64,000 nt of DNA from Bradyrhizobium sp. CCGUVB1N3 (lineage in GTDB: Bacteria; Pseudomonadota; Alphaproteobacteria; Rhizobiales; Xanthobacteraceae): NCBI RefSeq assembly GCF_024199925.1, contig NZ_JANADR010000001.1:2294001-2358000 (forward strand), in the 5' to 3' direction. Under the pieces are notes generated by a model that did not search any database, was not told the DNA's origin, and saw only the letters and a program-made list of their open reading frames with translations. Both the position numbers and the translations under genes were made by a program. Positions 17,163 to 25,846 of this stretch are shown here, piece by piece; position 1 is the stretch's first letter; each line of letters opens with the position of its first letter.

Positions 17163-18221
17163 TCAAGCCGGACGATCCGGAACATTGGCCTGCGCGAATG
17201 TCGCCATGCCATTGTGCAGGGCGCAGGCAAGCCGCACCAGCGGCAGCGCGATCGCGGCACCCGATCCCTCCCCGAGCCTGAGATCGAGGCTGACCAGCGG
17301 CTGAACGTTGAGCGCACGAAGCACCAGGCGATGGCCCTGCTCCGCCGACTGGTGCGACGGCAGCAGGAACGGCTGGCATGACGGATTGAGGCGCATGGCC
17401 GCCAGCGCGGCAACCGACACGATGAAGCCGTCGATCAGCGTTGGGATGCGCCGCTGCGCCGCCGCGATGATCGCGCCACAGATCGCCGCGATTTCGAGGC
17501 CGCCGACCGTGCGGAGCGTTTGCTCGGGCGATGCACTCGCCTTCGTCAGGCCATGCCGCGCAAGCGCAGCGTCGATCACGCGCGCCTTGCGTGCACGCCC
17601 GGCGGCATCGACACCGGTGCCGCTGCCGGCGATCTCGTCGGCGCTCACGCCAAGCAGGCTCGCCGCGATCGCCGCCGACGTCGTGGTATTGCCGATGCCC
17701 ATCTCGCCGAGGATGAGGAGATCAGGCTGCTTCGCCGCCGCGCGCGCCACCGCGCGCTGTCCGCATTCGAACGCAAATGCCAGCTCCGCCGGCTCCAGCG
17801 CAGCTTCCACGCTGAAATCGCGGGTGCCGCAGCGCGGCTTGTCCGCGACGATCCCCGCGACCTCCGACTGCGCCAGCGAGCCGGCATCGACGACCTCGAG
17901 ACTTGAGCCCAGTTCACGCGCCAGCACCGAGATCGCAGCGCCGCCCGCTGCGAAGTTCGACATCATCGCGATCGTGACTTCCTGCGGATAGGCCGAGACA
18001 CCCTGGGCAACGATGCCGTGATCGCCGGCAAACACGATGATCGGCACGCGCGCGGCGCGCGGCTGCTCCGTCTCCTGCAGACCCGCAAGGTCGATCGCGA
18101 CCTGCTCGAGCCGGCCGAGCGCGCCAGTCGGCTTGGTCAATTGCGCCTGCCGCGCCACCGCGGCCTCGCGGTGCGCGGTGGAGATACCCGGGCATTTCTC
18201 GTAGACCCAATTGGGGAGCAT
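17163..18221 (-). CDS. cobT: Nicotinate-nucleotide-dimethylbenzimidazole phosphoribosyltransferase
   Basis: 352 residues, normal for CobT (CobU in Pseudomonas denitrificans naming). It joins 5,6-dimethylbenzimidazole to ribose phosphate from NaMN, giving alpha-ribazole phosphate. Visible signatures: TKPTGALGRLE near 30, FAGDHGIVAQGVSAYPQEVT near 64, ILGEMGIGNTTTSAA near 170, and LRLGEGSGAA near the C-terminus containing the catalytic Glu. GGAGGACGAC precedes the ATG. It is the third gene of the riboswitch-2 operon, 31 bases after cobF. Confidence 0.95.
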   Translation of the reverse strand: MLPNWVYEKCPGISTAHREAAVARQAQLTKPTGALGRLEQVAIDLAGLQETEQPRAARVPIIVFAGDHGIVAQGVSAYPQEVTIAMMSNFAAGGAAISVLARELGSSLEVVDAGSLAQSEVAGIVADKPRCGTRDFSVEAALEPAELAFAFECGQRAVARAAAKQPDLLILGEMGIGNTTTSAAIAASLLGVSADEIAGSGTGVDAAGRARKARVIDAALARHGLTKASASPEQTLRTVGGLEIAAICGAIIAAAQRRIPTLIDGFIVSVAALAAMRLNPSCQPFLLPSHQSAEQGHRLVLRALNVQPLVSLDLRLGEGSGAAIALPLVRLACALHNGMATFAQANVPDRPA

Positions 18222-18252
18222 GTCGTCCTCCGTTCACACGACCGCGGTCGCG

Positions 18253-19002
18253 TCACGCACTGCGTTTGAGAATGTAGCTGTCCATGATCCAGCCGTGCCG
18301 TTCGCGCGCCTCCTGGCGTAGCGCGACGATGCGCGGGCCGATCTCGGCCAACGCACCCGACATGACGACCTGGTCGGGCATGCCGAGATAGGCGCCCCAC
18401 CAGATCTGCAGGCCTTCCGGATCGAGCGACTGAAACGCCGTGCCGCCGTCGAGCATCACCACCACGGTGTCGGCGCCTTGCGGCCAGCCGCCTTCGCGCA
18501 GTCGCCGCCCTGTCGTCACCAGGAAAGGCTCGCCGATATCGTTCAGCGGCAGCGCATGCGCCGCGCATAGCGCCTGGATCGAGGTGATGCCGGGGACGAC
18601 TTCGATCGCGGGCGAAGGATCAAGCCGTCGCGCGATCCGCAAAGAGGAGTCATAGAGCGACGGATCGCCCCAGATCAGCAGCGCAACGCGGCCATCACGT
18701 CCGAGATGGGCCGCGATCGCCTCCGACCACGTCGCCGCGACCGCATCATGCCAGTCATCGACGCCCTTGCGGTAGTCGGCCTCGCCGGCGTCACGCACCG
18801 GCAGGTCGAACTCCGCGATACGCGTCTCTTTGCTGGTGAGCACATCGGCGCAAATCATCCGCCGCAGGTCGGCGAGATCGGACTTCTGCGTCCCCTTGCG
18901 CGGAATCAGGACAAGGTCGGCCGCGTTGATGGCACGGATCGCGGCGAGCGTGAGCTGCTCGGGATCGCCGCAACCGATACCTATCAGGGAGAGCGTGAGC
19001 AT
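18253..19002 (-). CDS. cobF: Precorrin-6A synthase (deacetylating)
   Basis: 249 residues. The N-terminal LIGIGCGDPEQLTLAAIRAI is the SAM-dependent tetrapyrrole methylase signature, followed by LIWGDPSLYDSS and VVPGITSIQALCA, which line the substrate groove. In the aerobic pathway CobF methylates C-1 of precorrin-5 with loss of acetate. ATG 19002 is taken rather than the GTG immediately before it. It lies 39 bases after the CbiM-like gene and 31 before cobT. Confidence 0.93.
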   Translation of the reverse strand: MLTLSLIGIGCGDPEQLTLAAIRAINAADLVLIPRKGTQKSDLADLRRMICADVLTSKETRIAEFDLPVRDAGEADYRKGVDDWHDAVAATWSEAIAAHLGRDGRVALLIWGDPSLYDSSLRIARRLDPSPAIEVVPGITSIQALCAAHALPLNDIGEPFLVTTGRRLREGGWPQGADTVVVMLDGGTAFQSLDPEGLQIWWGAYLGMPDQVVMSGALAEIGPRIVALRQEARERHGWIMDSYILKRSA

Positions 19003-19041
19003 CACGAGTGTGAAGGGCGACCATGACGGCCGCCCTTCAAA

Positions 19042-19725
19042 TCATCCCTGCGCCGCGTTGTGCAGGCGCGGGGTGACGAGGCCGGGCGCGGTAACGCCGC
19101 GCAGCGACTTCGCCAGCGCCAGCACCGCGAGATCGGCGAGCGGCTCGATCACGATGACCAGCGCATAGGATGCGGCAAAGGTCGCGATGTTGGCGAGGTT
19201 CGCAGCACCAAAGCCCGCGCCGTAGATGGCCCAGAACGCAACCCAGGCGATGATGCCGGACTGATACGCCGTCGAGAGCGCCAGCGCCTGACGATACTGC
19301 AGGTCGACATAGGCCGTGTTGCGGGGAATGATGCGGGTCGCGAGCGCCTGGATGGCGAACAGCGGCACCAGCAGCGTGGTGACGTTCATGCCGTATTGCG
19401 GCAGGTCGGTCGGCACGAAGAACAGGCCTTGCAGCAACAGGCCGAGCGCCAGTCCCAAGGCCGCCGGCGCTGCGCCGAACAGCAGGAACAAGGTCGAACC
19501 GAGAATGAAGTGCACCTCGGACACCCCGACCGGGAAGTGCGGCAGGATTTCGAAGAAAGTGAAGACCAGCGCGGTCGTGGCAGCCGTCCGTACCGCAAAC
19601 GAGCTGATGCCCTGCTCGCGCACGGTCTCGGCCGCGAGCTTCAGCGCGACGCCGCCGGCGGCGATGCCGGTTGCGTAACTCAACACGAGCTTGGCGCCCG
19701 TCACGATTCCCGGTTCGATATGCAT
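19042..19725 (-). CDS. CbiM-like energy-coupling-factor permease, probable cobalt transporter component
   Basis: 227 residues with about seven hydrophobic segments. The mature N-terminus MHIEPGIV keeps the Met-His start whose amino group and His2 bind metal in CbiM/NikM S components. AGGAAGGA precedes the ATG. It is the first gene behind riboswitch 2, fitting B12-repressed cobalt uptake. No CbiN, CbiQ or CbiO partner is present nearby, so it either uses a distant energising module or works as a solitary permease. No other metal can be excluded. Confidence 0.82.
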   Translation of the reverse strand: MHIEPGIVTGAKLVLSYATGIAAGGVALKLAAETVREQGISSFAVRTAATTALVFTFFEILPHFPVGVSEVHFILGSTLFLLFGAAPAALGLALGLLLQGLFFVPTDLPQYGMNVTTLLVPLFAIQALATRIIPRNTAYVDLQYRQALALSTAYQSGIIAWVAFWAIYGAGFGAANLANIATFAASYALVIVIEPLADLAVLALAKSLRGVTAPGLVTPRLHNAAQG

Positions 19726-19775
19726 GGTTCAAGTCCTTCCTGCCGTCACACCCGACGGCCTTGGCGTCCAAACGT

Positions 19776-19960
19776 GCAGGGCCGGTCTCCTGGCTCGCGG
19801 ATCGAAGGGGATCTCCGGCCTTCCCGGGCCTTGCGGCCCAGTGGCGGATCGGAGGCCCTCACCGCTTACAGTCGCGGGGGCGGCTGGGGTTTGGGGCGCC
19901 GCAACTGGGTCCGCCCACCCCCATTCCCGATTATGCTCCGGCGCTTTGCGCCGCATCGAG
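19776..19960 (-). promoter_or_regulatory. Cobalamin riboswitch 2 (upstream of the CbiM-like gene)
   Basis: On the minus strand the leader shows GGGAATGGGGGTG, the core CCCCCGCGACTGTAAGCGG, GCCACTGGG and the B12-box GAGCCAGGAGACCGGCC (about 19780-19797). The box differs slightly from the usual ending (CCGGCC instead of CCTGCC). It occupies most of the 305-base gap between cobA and the CbiM-like gene and is oriented towards the latter. The 5' limit is approximate. Confidence 0.92.
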
Positions 19961-20030
19961 CACCATGCCCCTCTTGTGTGCCTCTTTCGCAAGCCGGGCG
20001 TCAAGGGTGGAACGACGGCTGCGGACATCA

Positions 20031-20759
20031 TCACGACGATTCTCCCGCCAGCGCGCCAAACAGGATGACGGCGGCCGTGGTCGCGGGCGCGGCCTGCGCG
20101 AGTTCTTCGGCGAGTTTCGCGATGGTCGTGCGGACCAGCCGCTCATCGGCGCGGCCCAGGGATTCCGCAAACAGCGCCGGGGTTTCCGGCGAAAGACCTT
20201 GCGCGATCAGCTTCGAGGCCAGGGCCGGAAACGTGCGCCGGCCCATATAGACCACCGTCGTGGCATCCGGATCGGCCAGCGCCGCCCAGTTCAGATTTTG
20301 CGGAAGCTGCCCGGTCACATCGGCCCCGGTCACGAACTGCACCCGGCGCGCGGTGTTCCGCCGGGTCAGGGGAATGCCGGCTTGGGCCGCCGCAACGCAG
20401 GCCGAGGTGACGCCGGGCACGATCTCGTAGCCGATCCCGGCCGCCCGAAGCGTCTCGATCTCCTCCTCGAGCCGGCCGAAGATGCCGGCATCGCCGGATT
20501 TCAGCCGCACCACGCGCGCGCCGGTCGCGGCATAATCGACCAGCAGGCGGTTGACGTGCTGCTGCTTGGTCGAGGGCCGGCCGGCGCGTTTTCCGACTGC
20601 CACGAGATTGGCGCCGGGCCGGGCAAGCTCGAGGATCGCGCCGGAGGCGAGATCGTCATAGAGCACGACGTCGGCCTCGCGCAGCCGCGCGGCGCCCTTG
20701 AGCGTCAAGAGCTCGGGATCGCCGGGACCGGCGGAGATGAAGGAGACGAAGCCGCTCAC
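20031..20759 (-). CDS. cobA: Uroporphyrinogen-III C-methyltransferase
   Basis: 242 residues. Signatures include FISAGPGDPELLTLKGA, VLYDDLAS, GKRAGRPSTKQQHVNRLL, RLKSGDAGIFGR and VPGVTSACVAAA, the full set for SUMT. It makes precorrin-2 from uroporphyrinogen III with two SAM. There is no siroheme-type dehydrogenase extension, so it is the CobA form. The GTG start overlaps the cobB stop (GTGA) with GGAGGACC upstream. It is the last gene of the cobL-cobE-cobM-cobB-cobA run. Confidence 0.96.
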   Translation of the reverse strand: MSGFVSFISAGPGDPELLTLKGAARLREADVVLYDDLASGAILELARPGANLVAVGKRAGRPSTKQQHVNRLLVDYAATGARVVRLKSGDAGIFGRLEEEIETLRAAGIGYEIVPGVTSACVAAAQAGIPLTRRNTARRVQFVTGADVTGQLPQNLNWAALADPDATTVVYMGRRTFPALASKLIAQGLSPETPALFAESLGRADERLVRTTIAKLAEELAQAAPATTAAVILFGALAGESS

Positions 20760-22066
20760 CGGTCCTCCGCAATCAGGTGAAAGAAAGTCCCTGTCGCATG
20801 TCCGCGTCGCGATCCGGTCTCCGCGACGGTCGCCCCTGTCGCGTCACGCACGATTGCAAGCGGCGTATCGGGCTGCGCGAGAATCGTCGAATAGTGGAAT
20901 TCATGACCGCGCAGGCGGACGCCCGGATGATGGCCCGGCATCGGTGCCGCGAGCTCGGCCAGCCGATAGCCGAGATGCATACGACGCTTGGCAAAGCTCG
21001 TCTCCAGACCCAACAGGCCAAGCATCTCGTGCCGCGCACCATCGGCGTCGGTCAAGGCCGCGCCCATCACCATGTAGCCGCCGCATTCGCCATGGACCGG
21101 CCGCGTCTCGGCGAATGCGCGCAAGTGCTCGCGAAAGCGCGCATTCGCGGCGAGCCGGCCGGCGTGCAATTCGGGGTAGCCGCCGGGCAGCCAGCAGATA
21201 TCGGCGCTCGGATCAGGTCCTTCGTCGGCGAGTGGCGAGAACGGCAGGATCTCCGCACCGGCGGCGCGCCAGGCCTCCAGCATATGCGGATAGACGAAGG
21301 AGAATGCGGCATCGCGCGCCAGCGCAATGCGCTGGCCTGGCGGCGTGACGTTGAGCCTATTCGTGGCTGGACGCGCCGACCATGCCGACGCCGCGCCCAG
21401 AACGGCATCGAGATCGACATGCGAGCTGACGAAACGCGCAGCCTCGGCGATCAGGGCGCCGATCTCCGCCTGCTCCTCGGCCTGCACCAGGCCGAGATGC
21501 CGCTTCGGCAGGCTGATCTCGGCATGGCGCGGCAGCGCGCCGAACACGGCAATGCCGGCATCATTCAATGCGCGTCGCACCAGATCCTCATGTCGCGGGC
21601 TCGCGACGCGATTGAGCACGACGCCGGCAAGCCGCACACCGGCGCGAAAATCGCGCAGTCCCGCGGCAATCGCGGCGGCCGTCTGGGCCTGGCCGGACGG
21701 ATCGATCACCAGGAGCACCGGCCAGCCCATCATCTCCGCGAGGTCGGCCGTCGCCCCCGTCCCCGAGACACCGCGCGCAGCGACGCCGTCGAACAGGCCC
21801 ATCGAGCCCTCGGCCAGTACGAGATCGGCGTTCGCACCACGGCTGACGAAATGTTCAATGGTCGCGCGATCCATCGCCCAGCTATCGATGTTGACCGAGG
21901 GGCGTCCCGTGGCGGCCGCATGAAAGGCAGGATCGATATAGTCGGGGCCGCTCTTGAAGCACTGCACACTGAGTCCGCGATCGCGATAGGCGCGTGCGAG
22001 CGCCAGCGTCAGCGTCGTCTTGCCGACGCCAGAAGCCGGCGCCGAGATGACGAGACCTGCCGCCAT
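20756..22066 (-). CDS. cobB: Cobyrinate/hydrogenobyrinate a,c-diamide synthase
   Basis: 436 residues. An N-terminal ATP-binding domain carries the P-loop SAPASGVGKTTLT (near 7-19). A C-terminal class I glutamine amidotransferase domain has the nucleophile Cys in VHGECGGYMVMG and a His near GHEFHYS. It amidates the a and c side chains of hydrogenobyrinic acid, the step before cobalt insertion in the aerobic pathway. ATG 22066 fits the SD (GGAGG, 7 bases) better than the GTG at 22069. Coupled to cobM upstream and cobA downstream. Confidence 0.95.
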   Translation of the reverse strand: MAAGLVISAPASGVGKTTLTLALARAYRDRGLSVQCFKSGPDYIDPAFHAAATGRPSVNIDSWAMDRATIEHFVSRGANADLVLAEGSMGLFDGVAARGVSGTGATADLAEMMGWPVLLVIDPSGQAQTAAAIAAGLRDFRAGVRLAGVVLNRVASPRHEDLVRRALNDAGIAVFGALPRHAEISLPKRHLGLVQAEEQAEIGALIAEAARFVSSHVDLDAVLGAASAWSARPATNRLNVTPPGQRIALARDAAFSFVYPHMLEAWRAAGAEILPFSPLADEGPDPSADICWLPGGYPELHAGRLAANARFREHLRAFAETRPVHGECGGYMVMGAALTDADGARHEMLGLLGLETSFAKRRMHLGYRLAELAAPMPGHHPGVRLRGHEFHYSTILAQPDTPLAIVRDATGATVAETGSRRGHATGTFFHLIAEDR

Positions 22067-22848
22067 CACGATGCCTCCGGAAAGCGCGGCGCAGGACCAA
22101 CCGGCCGGTAGCGGCGGTCGTAGTCGGCCGCATAAAGGCGGCTCTCGGAAAACTCCTCCGAGCCGAGTGTTTTGCCGACCAGGATGAGCGCGGTGCGCTC
22201 GAGCTCGGCGCCGACGGCCGCATCGAGCGTGGCGAGCGTCGCGCGCACGATGCGCTGGTCCGGCCAGCTCGCGCGCCAGACGATCGCCACCGGGCAGTCC
22301 GCGCCATAATGCGGCGTCAGCTCGGCGACGACCTTGTCGAGCAGATGGATCGAGAGATGGATTGCGAGCACCGCGCCGGTCGTGGCAAAGGCGGCGAGCT
22401 TCTCGCCCTCGGGCATCGCGCTCGCGCGCCCCGGTGTGCGCGTTAGCACCACCGATTGCGCAAGCCCCGGCAGCGTCAGCTCGGCCTCCAGCGCTGCGGC
22501 TGCAGCGGAGAACGAAGGCACGCCGGGCGTGACGGTGAAGGGAATGCCGAGCGCGCGCAGGCGGCGCAATTGCTCACCCATCGCCGACCAGATCGACAGG
22601 TCGCCCGAATGCAGCCGCGCTACATCCTTCCCTTTCGCATGCGCGTTGGCGATCTCGGCGATGATCTCGTCGAGCGACAGCGGCGCCGTGTTGACGATCC
22701 GCGCGCCCTTCGGGCAATGCGCCAGAACGCCTTCGGGCACGAGCGAGCCCGCATAGAGGCACACTGGTGAGGCCGCGATCAGGTCGCGCCCGCGCAAGGT
22801 GAGGAGATCGGCGGCGCCCGGCCCTGCCCCAATGAAATGCACGGTCAT
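22066..22848 (-). CDS. cobM: Precorrin-4 C11-methyltransferase
   Basis: 260 residues. It opens with [22 protein letters not shown] and has [39 protein letters not shown] and [15 protein letters not shown], which together identify CobM/CbiF. It adds the C-11 methyl to precorrin-4. Its ATG overlaps the cobE stop by 4 bases. Confidence 0.96.
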   Translation of the reverse strand: MTVHFIGAGPGAADLLTLRGRDLIAASPVCLYAGSLVPEGVLAHCPKGARIVNTAPLSLDEIIAEIANAHAKGKDVARLHSGDLSIWSAMGEQLRRLRALGIPFTVTPGVPSFSAAAAALEAELTLPGLAQSVVLTRTPGRASAMPEGEKLAAFATTGAVLAIHLSIHLLDKVVAELTPHYGADCPVAIVWRASWPDQRIVRATLATLDAAVGAELERTALILVGKTLGSEEFSESRLYAADYDRRYRPVGPAPRFPEAS

Positions 22849-23213
22849 TCGCCGTCTCCTTCCGCAATCGCCGCCGTCGCGGTCCGGTCCTGCGAGACCA
22901 CGCGCGTCGCAATCAGCCGCGCGTCGCGGCCCGCTGCTGCGAGCGCGACGGCTTCCGCCACCGATCCGGTACCGAATTTTTCCTGGATGAGCTCTGACTG
23001 CGTCGGCGTCGCGATGCCGGCGAGCATGTCGGCGGAAATGGCCTTGATCGGCACGTTGAATTCGCCCGCCAGCAACTTCAGCGCCGCGCTGTCCGCCTTG
23101 TCGCTGACCGTTGCAACGGCCGTGAGACCTTCCACGCCGCCCGCGGCGAGAAGGGCCTCGCGCAGCGCGGCGAGGCTAACGTCGTGCTTGAAGCCGAGCC
23201 CTGCGACCTTCAT
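22845..23213 (-). CDS. cobE: Cobalamin biosynthesis protein CobE
   Basis: 122 residues, corresponding to the C-terminal domain of CbiG. Features are [20 protein letters not shown], then [18 protein letters not shown] and [15 protein letters not shown]. CobE is required for the aerobic route and binds a corrinoid intermediate, but its chemistry is not settled. ATG 23213 overlaps the cobL stop (ATGA) with GGAG upstream; an ATG at 23228 would add five residues and overlap cobL further. Confidence 0.9.
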   Translation of the reverse strand: MKVAGLGFKHDVSLAALREALLAAGGVEGLTAVATVSDKADSAALKLLAGEFNVPIKAISADMLAGIATPTQSELIQEKFGTGSVAEAVALAAAGRDARLIATRVVSQDRTATAAIAEGDGE

Positions 23214-24391
23214 CGCACCACGCTCCATTGCACGACCGGCCGCGCCGCCTCCCAGGAACGATAGCGCCCCAACGGACCCGCATGTGCGATCTCGACCCGC
23301 ATCAATTCGCCGCCATGGCGCTGGTTCAGCTCCACCAGCAACGTTTCCGTCTCCAGCGTCACGGCATGAGCAACCAGCCGCGTGCCCGTGGCAATTCGCG
23401 ACCAGACGGCATCGAACATCGCGGCGTCGAGGCCGCCGCCGATGAACACGGCATCAGGCGTCTCCAGGCCCGCCGTTGCGCCGGGCGCAACTCCCACGAC
23501 CACCGCGATCCGGTGCGCCAATCCAAAAGAAGCGGCGTTGCTGCGGATGTTCGCGGCGCGATCCGCGCGCGCCTCGACCGCAATCGCCGCGCCGCCGCAC
23601 AAGGCCCATTCGACCGAGATCGAGCCGGAGCCCGCGCCGATGTCCCAGAGCCGTTCGCCCGGCCGCGGCGCCAGCGCGGACAAGGCCAGCGCACGTATCG
23701 GCCGCTTGGTGATCTGGCCGTCATGCGCGAAGAGATCGTCCGCAAGCCCCGAGCTGCGCGCAATGCCCCGCGATCCCCTCGCCTCCAGCGCGACGGTGAC
23801 CGGGCCGTCGCCGGATTCCGCCGCGAAGCTGTTTGCACGATGCGCTCTGACGTTTTCGCGCGGGCCGCCGAGCGCCGTGAGCACCCACAGCTTTGAAGCA
23901 CCCCAGCCTCGTTCCGTCAGCCAGCTCGCGAGATCGCCGGCCGCCTTGCCGTCGCGCACGAGGCAAATGACGCGCGTGCTATTTGCGAGATGCGGCACCA
24001 GGCGCTCGAACGGCGCGGCGTGCAATCCGAGACAGACAACATTCTCCAACCGCCAGCCCAACCTCGCCGCGGCGAGCGAGAACGTCGACGGCGCGGAATG
24101 CGCGATCCACTCACCCGCCTCCAGCCTCTCGGCGAGGCTCGCGCCGGCGCCGTGCCAGAATGGATCGCCGGACGCAAGCACCGCGGTGGGCCGGCCGCGG
24201 CAGCCCAGCACGACATCTGCATCGAACGGCACTGGCCACGGGCGACCACGATCGGTTATGCCTGCCAGCGCAAGATGGCGCTCGCCGCCGAACACGGTCT
24301 CGGCCCTGGCAAGCGCCTTTCGGCTTGCCTCGGAGAGGCCAGCGAGGCCATCTTCGCCGATACCGATGATGGTCAGCCAGGGATCAGCCAT
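23210..24391 (-). CDS. cobL: Precorrin-6Y C5,15-methyltransferase (decarboxylating)
   Basis: 393 residues in two parts: an N-terminal tetrapyrrole methylase domain (LTIIGIGEDGLAGLSE; LASGDPFWHGAGAS; APSTFSLAAARLGW) and a C-terminal CbiT-like SAM methyltransferase (LWDIGAGSGSISVEWA near 245). It methylates C-5 and C-15 and decarboxylates the C-12 acetate. The start at 24391 lies on the same CATG as the cobK start on the other strand. GAGGG lies upstream, inside cobK. Five genes follow with 4-bp or 1-bp junctions. Confidence 0.95.
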   Translation of the reverse strand: MADPWLTIIGIGEDGLAGLSEASRKALARAETVFGGERHLALAGITDRGRPWPVPFDADVVLGCRGRPTAVLASGDPFWHGAGASLAERLEAGEWIAHSAPSTFSLAAARLGWRLENVVCLGLHAAPFERLVPHLANSTRVICLVRDGKAAGDLASWLTERGWGASKLWVLTALGGPRENVRAHRANSFAAESGDGPVTVALEARGSRGIARSSGLADDLFAHDGQITKRPIRALALSALAPRPGERLWDIGAGSGSISVEWALCGGAAIAVEARADRAANIRSNAASFGLAHRIAVVVGVAPGATAGLETPDAVFIGGGLDAAMFDAVWSRIATGTRLVAHAVTLETETLLVELNQRHGGELMRVEIAHAGPLGRYRSWEAARPVVQWSVVR

Positions 24392-25136
24392 GACGCGCGC
24401 CCTCATTCTGGGCGGAACGAGTGATGCGAATACGCTCGCCGCGGAGATCGCGCGCGCCGGCGTCGATGCGATCTATTCCTACGGCGGCCGCACCCGCGCG
24501 CCCGCCGGACAGCCGCTGCCGATCCGCGCTGGCGGCTTTGGCGGCGTGAGCGGACTTGCGAATTACATCCGGCAAGAGGGCATCACGCATGTCGTCGACG
24601 CCACCCATCCCTTTGCAGCGGAGATGAGCCGCAACGCGGTCACGGCCTGTACGGAAACGGAGACGCCCCTGATCGCGCTCGAGCGTGCGCCCTGGGCTAA
24701 AGCCCCTGGTGATCACTGGATCGAGGTCGCGGATCTCGCTGCCGCGGTCGCGGCCCTGCCCGAGACGCCGGCGCACGTCTTCCTCGCGATCGGCCGCCAG
24801 CATATCGCCCCGTTCGGCGAGAAACCGCAGCATGCCTATACGCTCAGGTTCGTGGATCCGCCCGAGGGCGCGCTGCCGTTCGAAGCCGAAATCATCGTAT
24901 CGCGCGGCCCGTTCACCTTCGAGGACGAACTGGAGCTGCTGCGATCGCGCCGTATCGCATGGATCATCGCCCGCAATTCCGGCGGCGATGGCGCTCGCGC
25001 CAAGATCGACGCGGCACGCGCGCTCGGCTTGCCCGTCATCATGATCGCCCGGCCGCAACTGCCCGAGCGGCTGCAGGTGGAGAGTGTGGCCGAGGTCTTG
25101 GCGTGGCTCGGTCATGGTGCCTGCCTCGGCGCATAG
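24390..25136 (+). CDS. cobK: Precorrin-6A reductase
   Basis: 248 residues. It begins ALILGGTSDANTLA, contains VDATHPFAAEMSRNA near 70, SRGPFTFEDELELL, and IIARNSGGDGARAKIDAA, all CobK/CbiJ signatures. It reduces the macrocycle with NADPH. It is the only gene on the plus strand between 17 and 33 kb. Its ATG shares CATG with the cobL start on the minus strand, and its 3' end overlaps the cobJ 3' end by 25 bases. AGGGA precedes the start inside cobL coding sequence. Confidence 0.95.
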   Translation: MTRALILGGTSDANTLAAEIARAGVDAIYSYGGRTRAPAGQPLPIRAGGFGGVSGLANYIRQEGITHVVDATHPFAAEMSRNAVTACTETETPLIALERAPWAKAPGDHWIEVADLAAAVAALPETPAHVFLAIGRQHIAPFGEKPQHAYTLRFVDPPEGALPFEAEIIVSRGPFTFEDELELLRSRRIAWIIARNSGGDGARAKIDAARALGLPVIMIARPQLPERLQVESVAEVLAWLGHGACLGA

Positions 25137-25846
25137 ACCCAGCGGCCGACACGGCGCGTCAGCGAATTGCCGACGATGACGAGCGTGCGCATGTCCGCCA
25201 TCTCAGGCGTCGCCTCGTTCAGCGTGACCGTCTCGATCCGCTCGTCCGGCGCACTGATCGCGCGGGCGAAGATCACCAGACGCTCGCCGCAGCCGGCCTC
25301 CTTCAACACCGCGAGCGCGCGGCGAAAGCCTTCCGGCCGGCTCGCCGAGCGCGGATTGTAGAGCGCCATCGCGAAATCGGCCTCGGCAGCGAGCCGCAGG
25401 CGCTTTTCGATCGCCGCCCACGGCTTCAGATTGTCGGAGAGATTGATCGCGCAGAAATCATGGCCGAGCGGCGCGCCCGCGCGCGCCGCCGCGGCCAGCA
25501 TTGCGGTCACACCGGGTAGCACGCGGATCGGAAGCTCTCGCCATTGCGGGGCTTGTTCAAGCGCCTCGAACACGGCCGACGCCATCGCGAACACGCCGGG
25601 ATCTCCCGAGGACACCACGACGACCTGCCGTCCTTCGGACGCAAGCCGCAGGGCTTCGCTCGCGCGCTGAAGCTCCACGCGATTGTCGGATGGATGCAGC
25701 GTGAGCCCATCACGGGGAGAGACGCGCGCGACATAGGGCGCGTAGCCCACCACGTCGGTCGCAGCCGCGAGCACTGCGGAGACTTCCGGCGTCACCAGCG
25801 CCTCGTCTCCGGGCCCAAGTCCCGCAATGGTCAGCGTTCCCGTCAT
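25112..25846 (-). CDS. cobJ: Precorrin-3B C17-methyltransferase
   Basis: 244 residues. LTIAGLGPGDEALVTPEV opens the protein, followed by DVVGYAPYV, VVVSSGDPGVFAMASAVFE, LPGVTAMLAAAARAGAP and LYNPRSASRPEGF. These identify the ring-contracting CobJ/CbiH enzyme. ATG 25846 overlaps the cobI stop by 4 bases; the longer open frame upstream is out of register with the operon. Last gene of the riboswitch-3 run before cobK. Confidence 0.95.
   Translation of the reverse strand: MTGTLTIAGLGPGDEALVTPEVSAVLAAATDVVGYAPYVARVSPRDGLTLHPSDNRVELQRASEALRLASEGRQVVVVSSGDPGVFAMASAVFEALEQAPQWRELPIRVLPGVTAMLAAAARAGAPLGHDFCAINLSDNLKPWAAIEKRLRLAAEADFAMALYNPRSASRPEGFRRALAVLKEAGCGERLVIFARAISAPDERIETVTLNEATPEMADMRTLVIVGNSLTRRVGRWVYAPRQAP

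Noticed and set aside
19060..20250. Long open frames on the plus strand across cobF, the CbiM-like gene and riboswitch 2
   Set aside because: They are antisense shadows of GC-rich coding DNA, run across a structured leader, and have charged low-complexity translations with no family motif.
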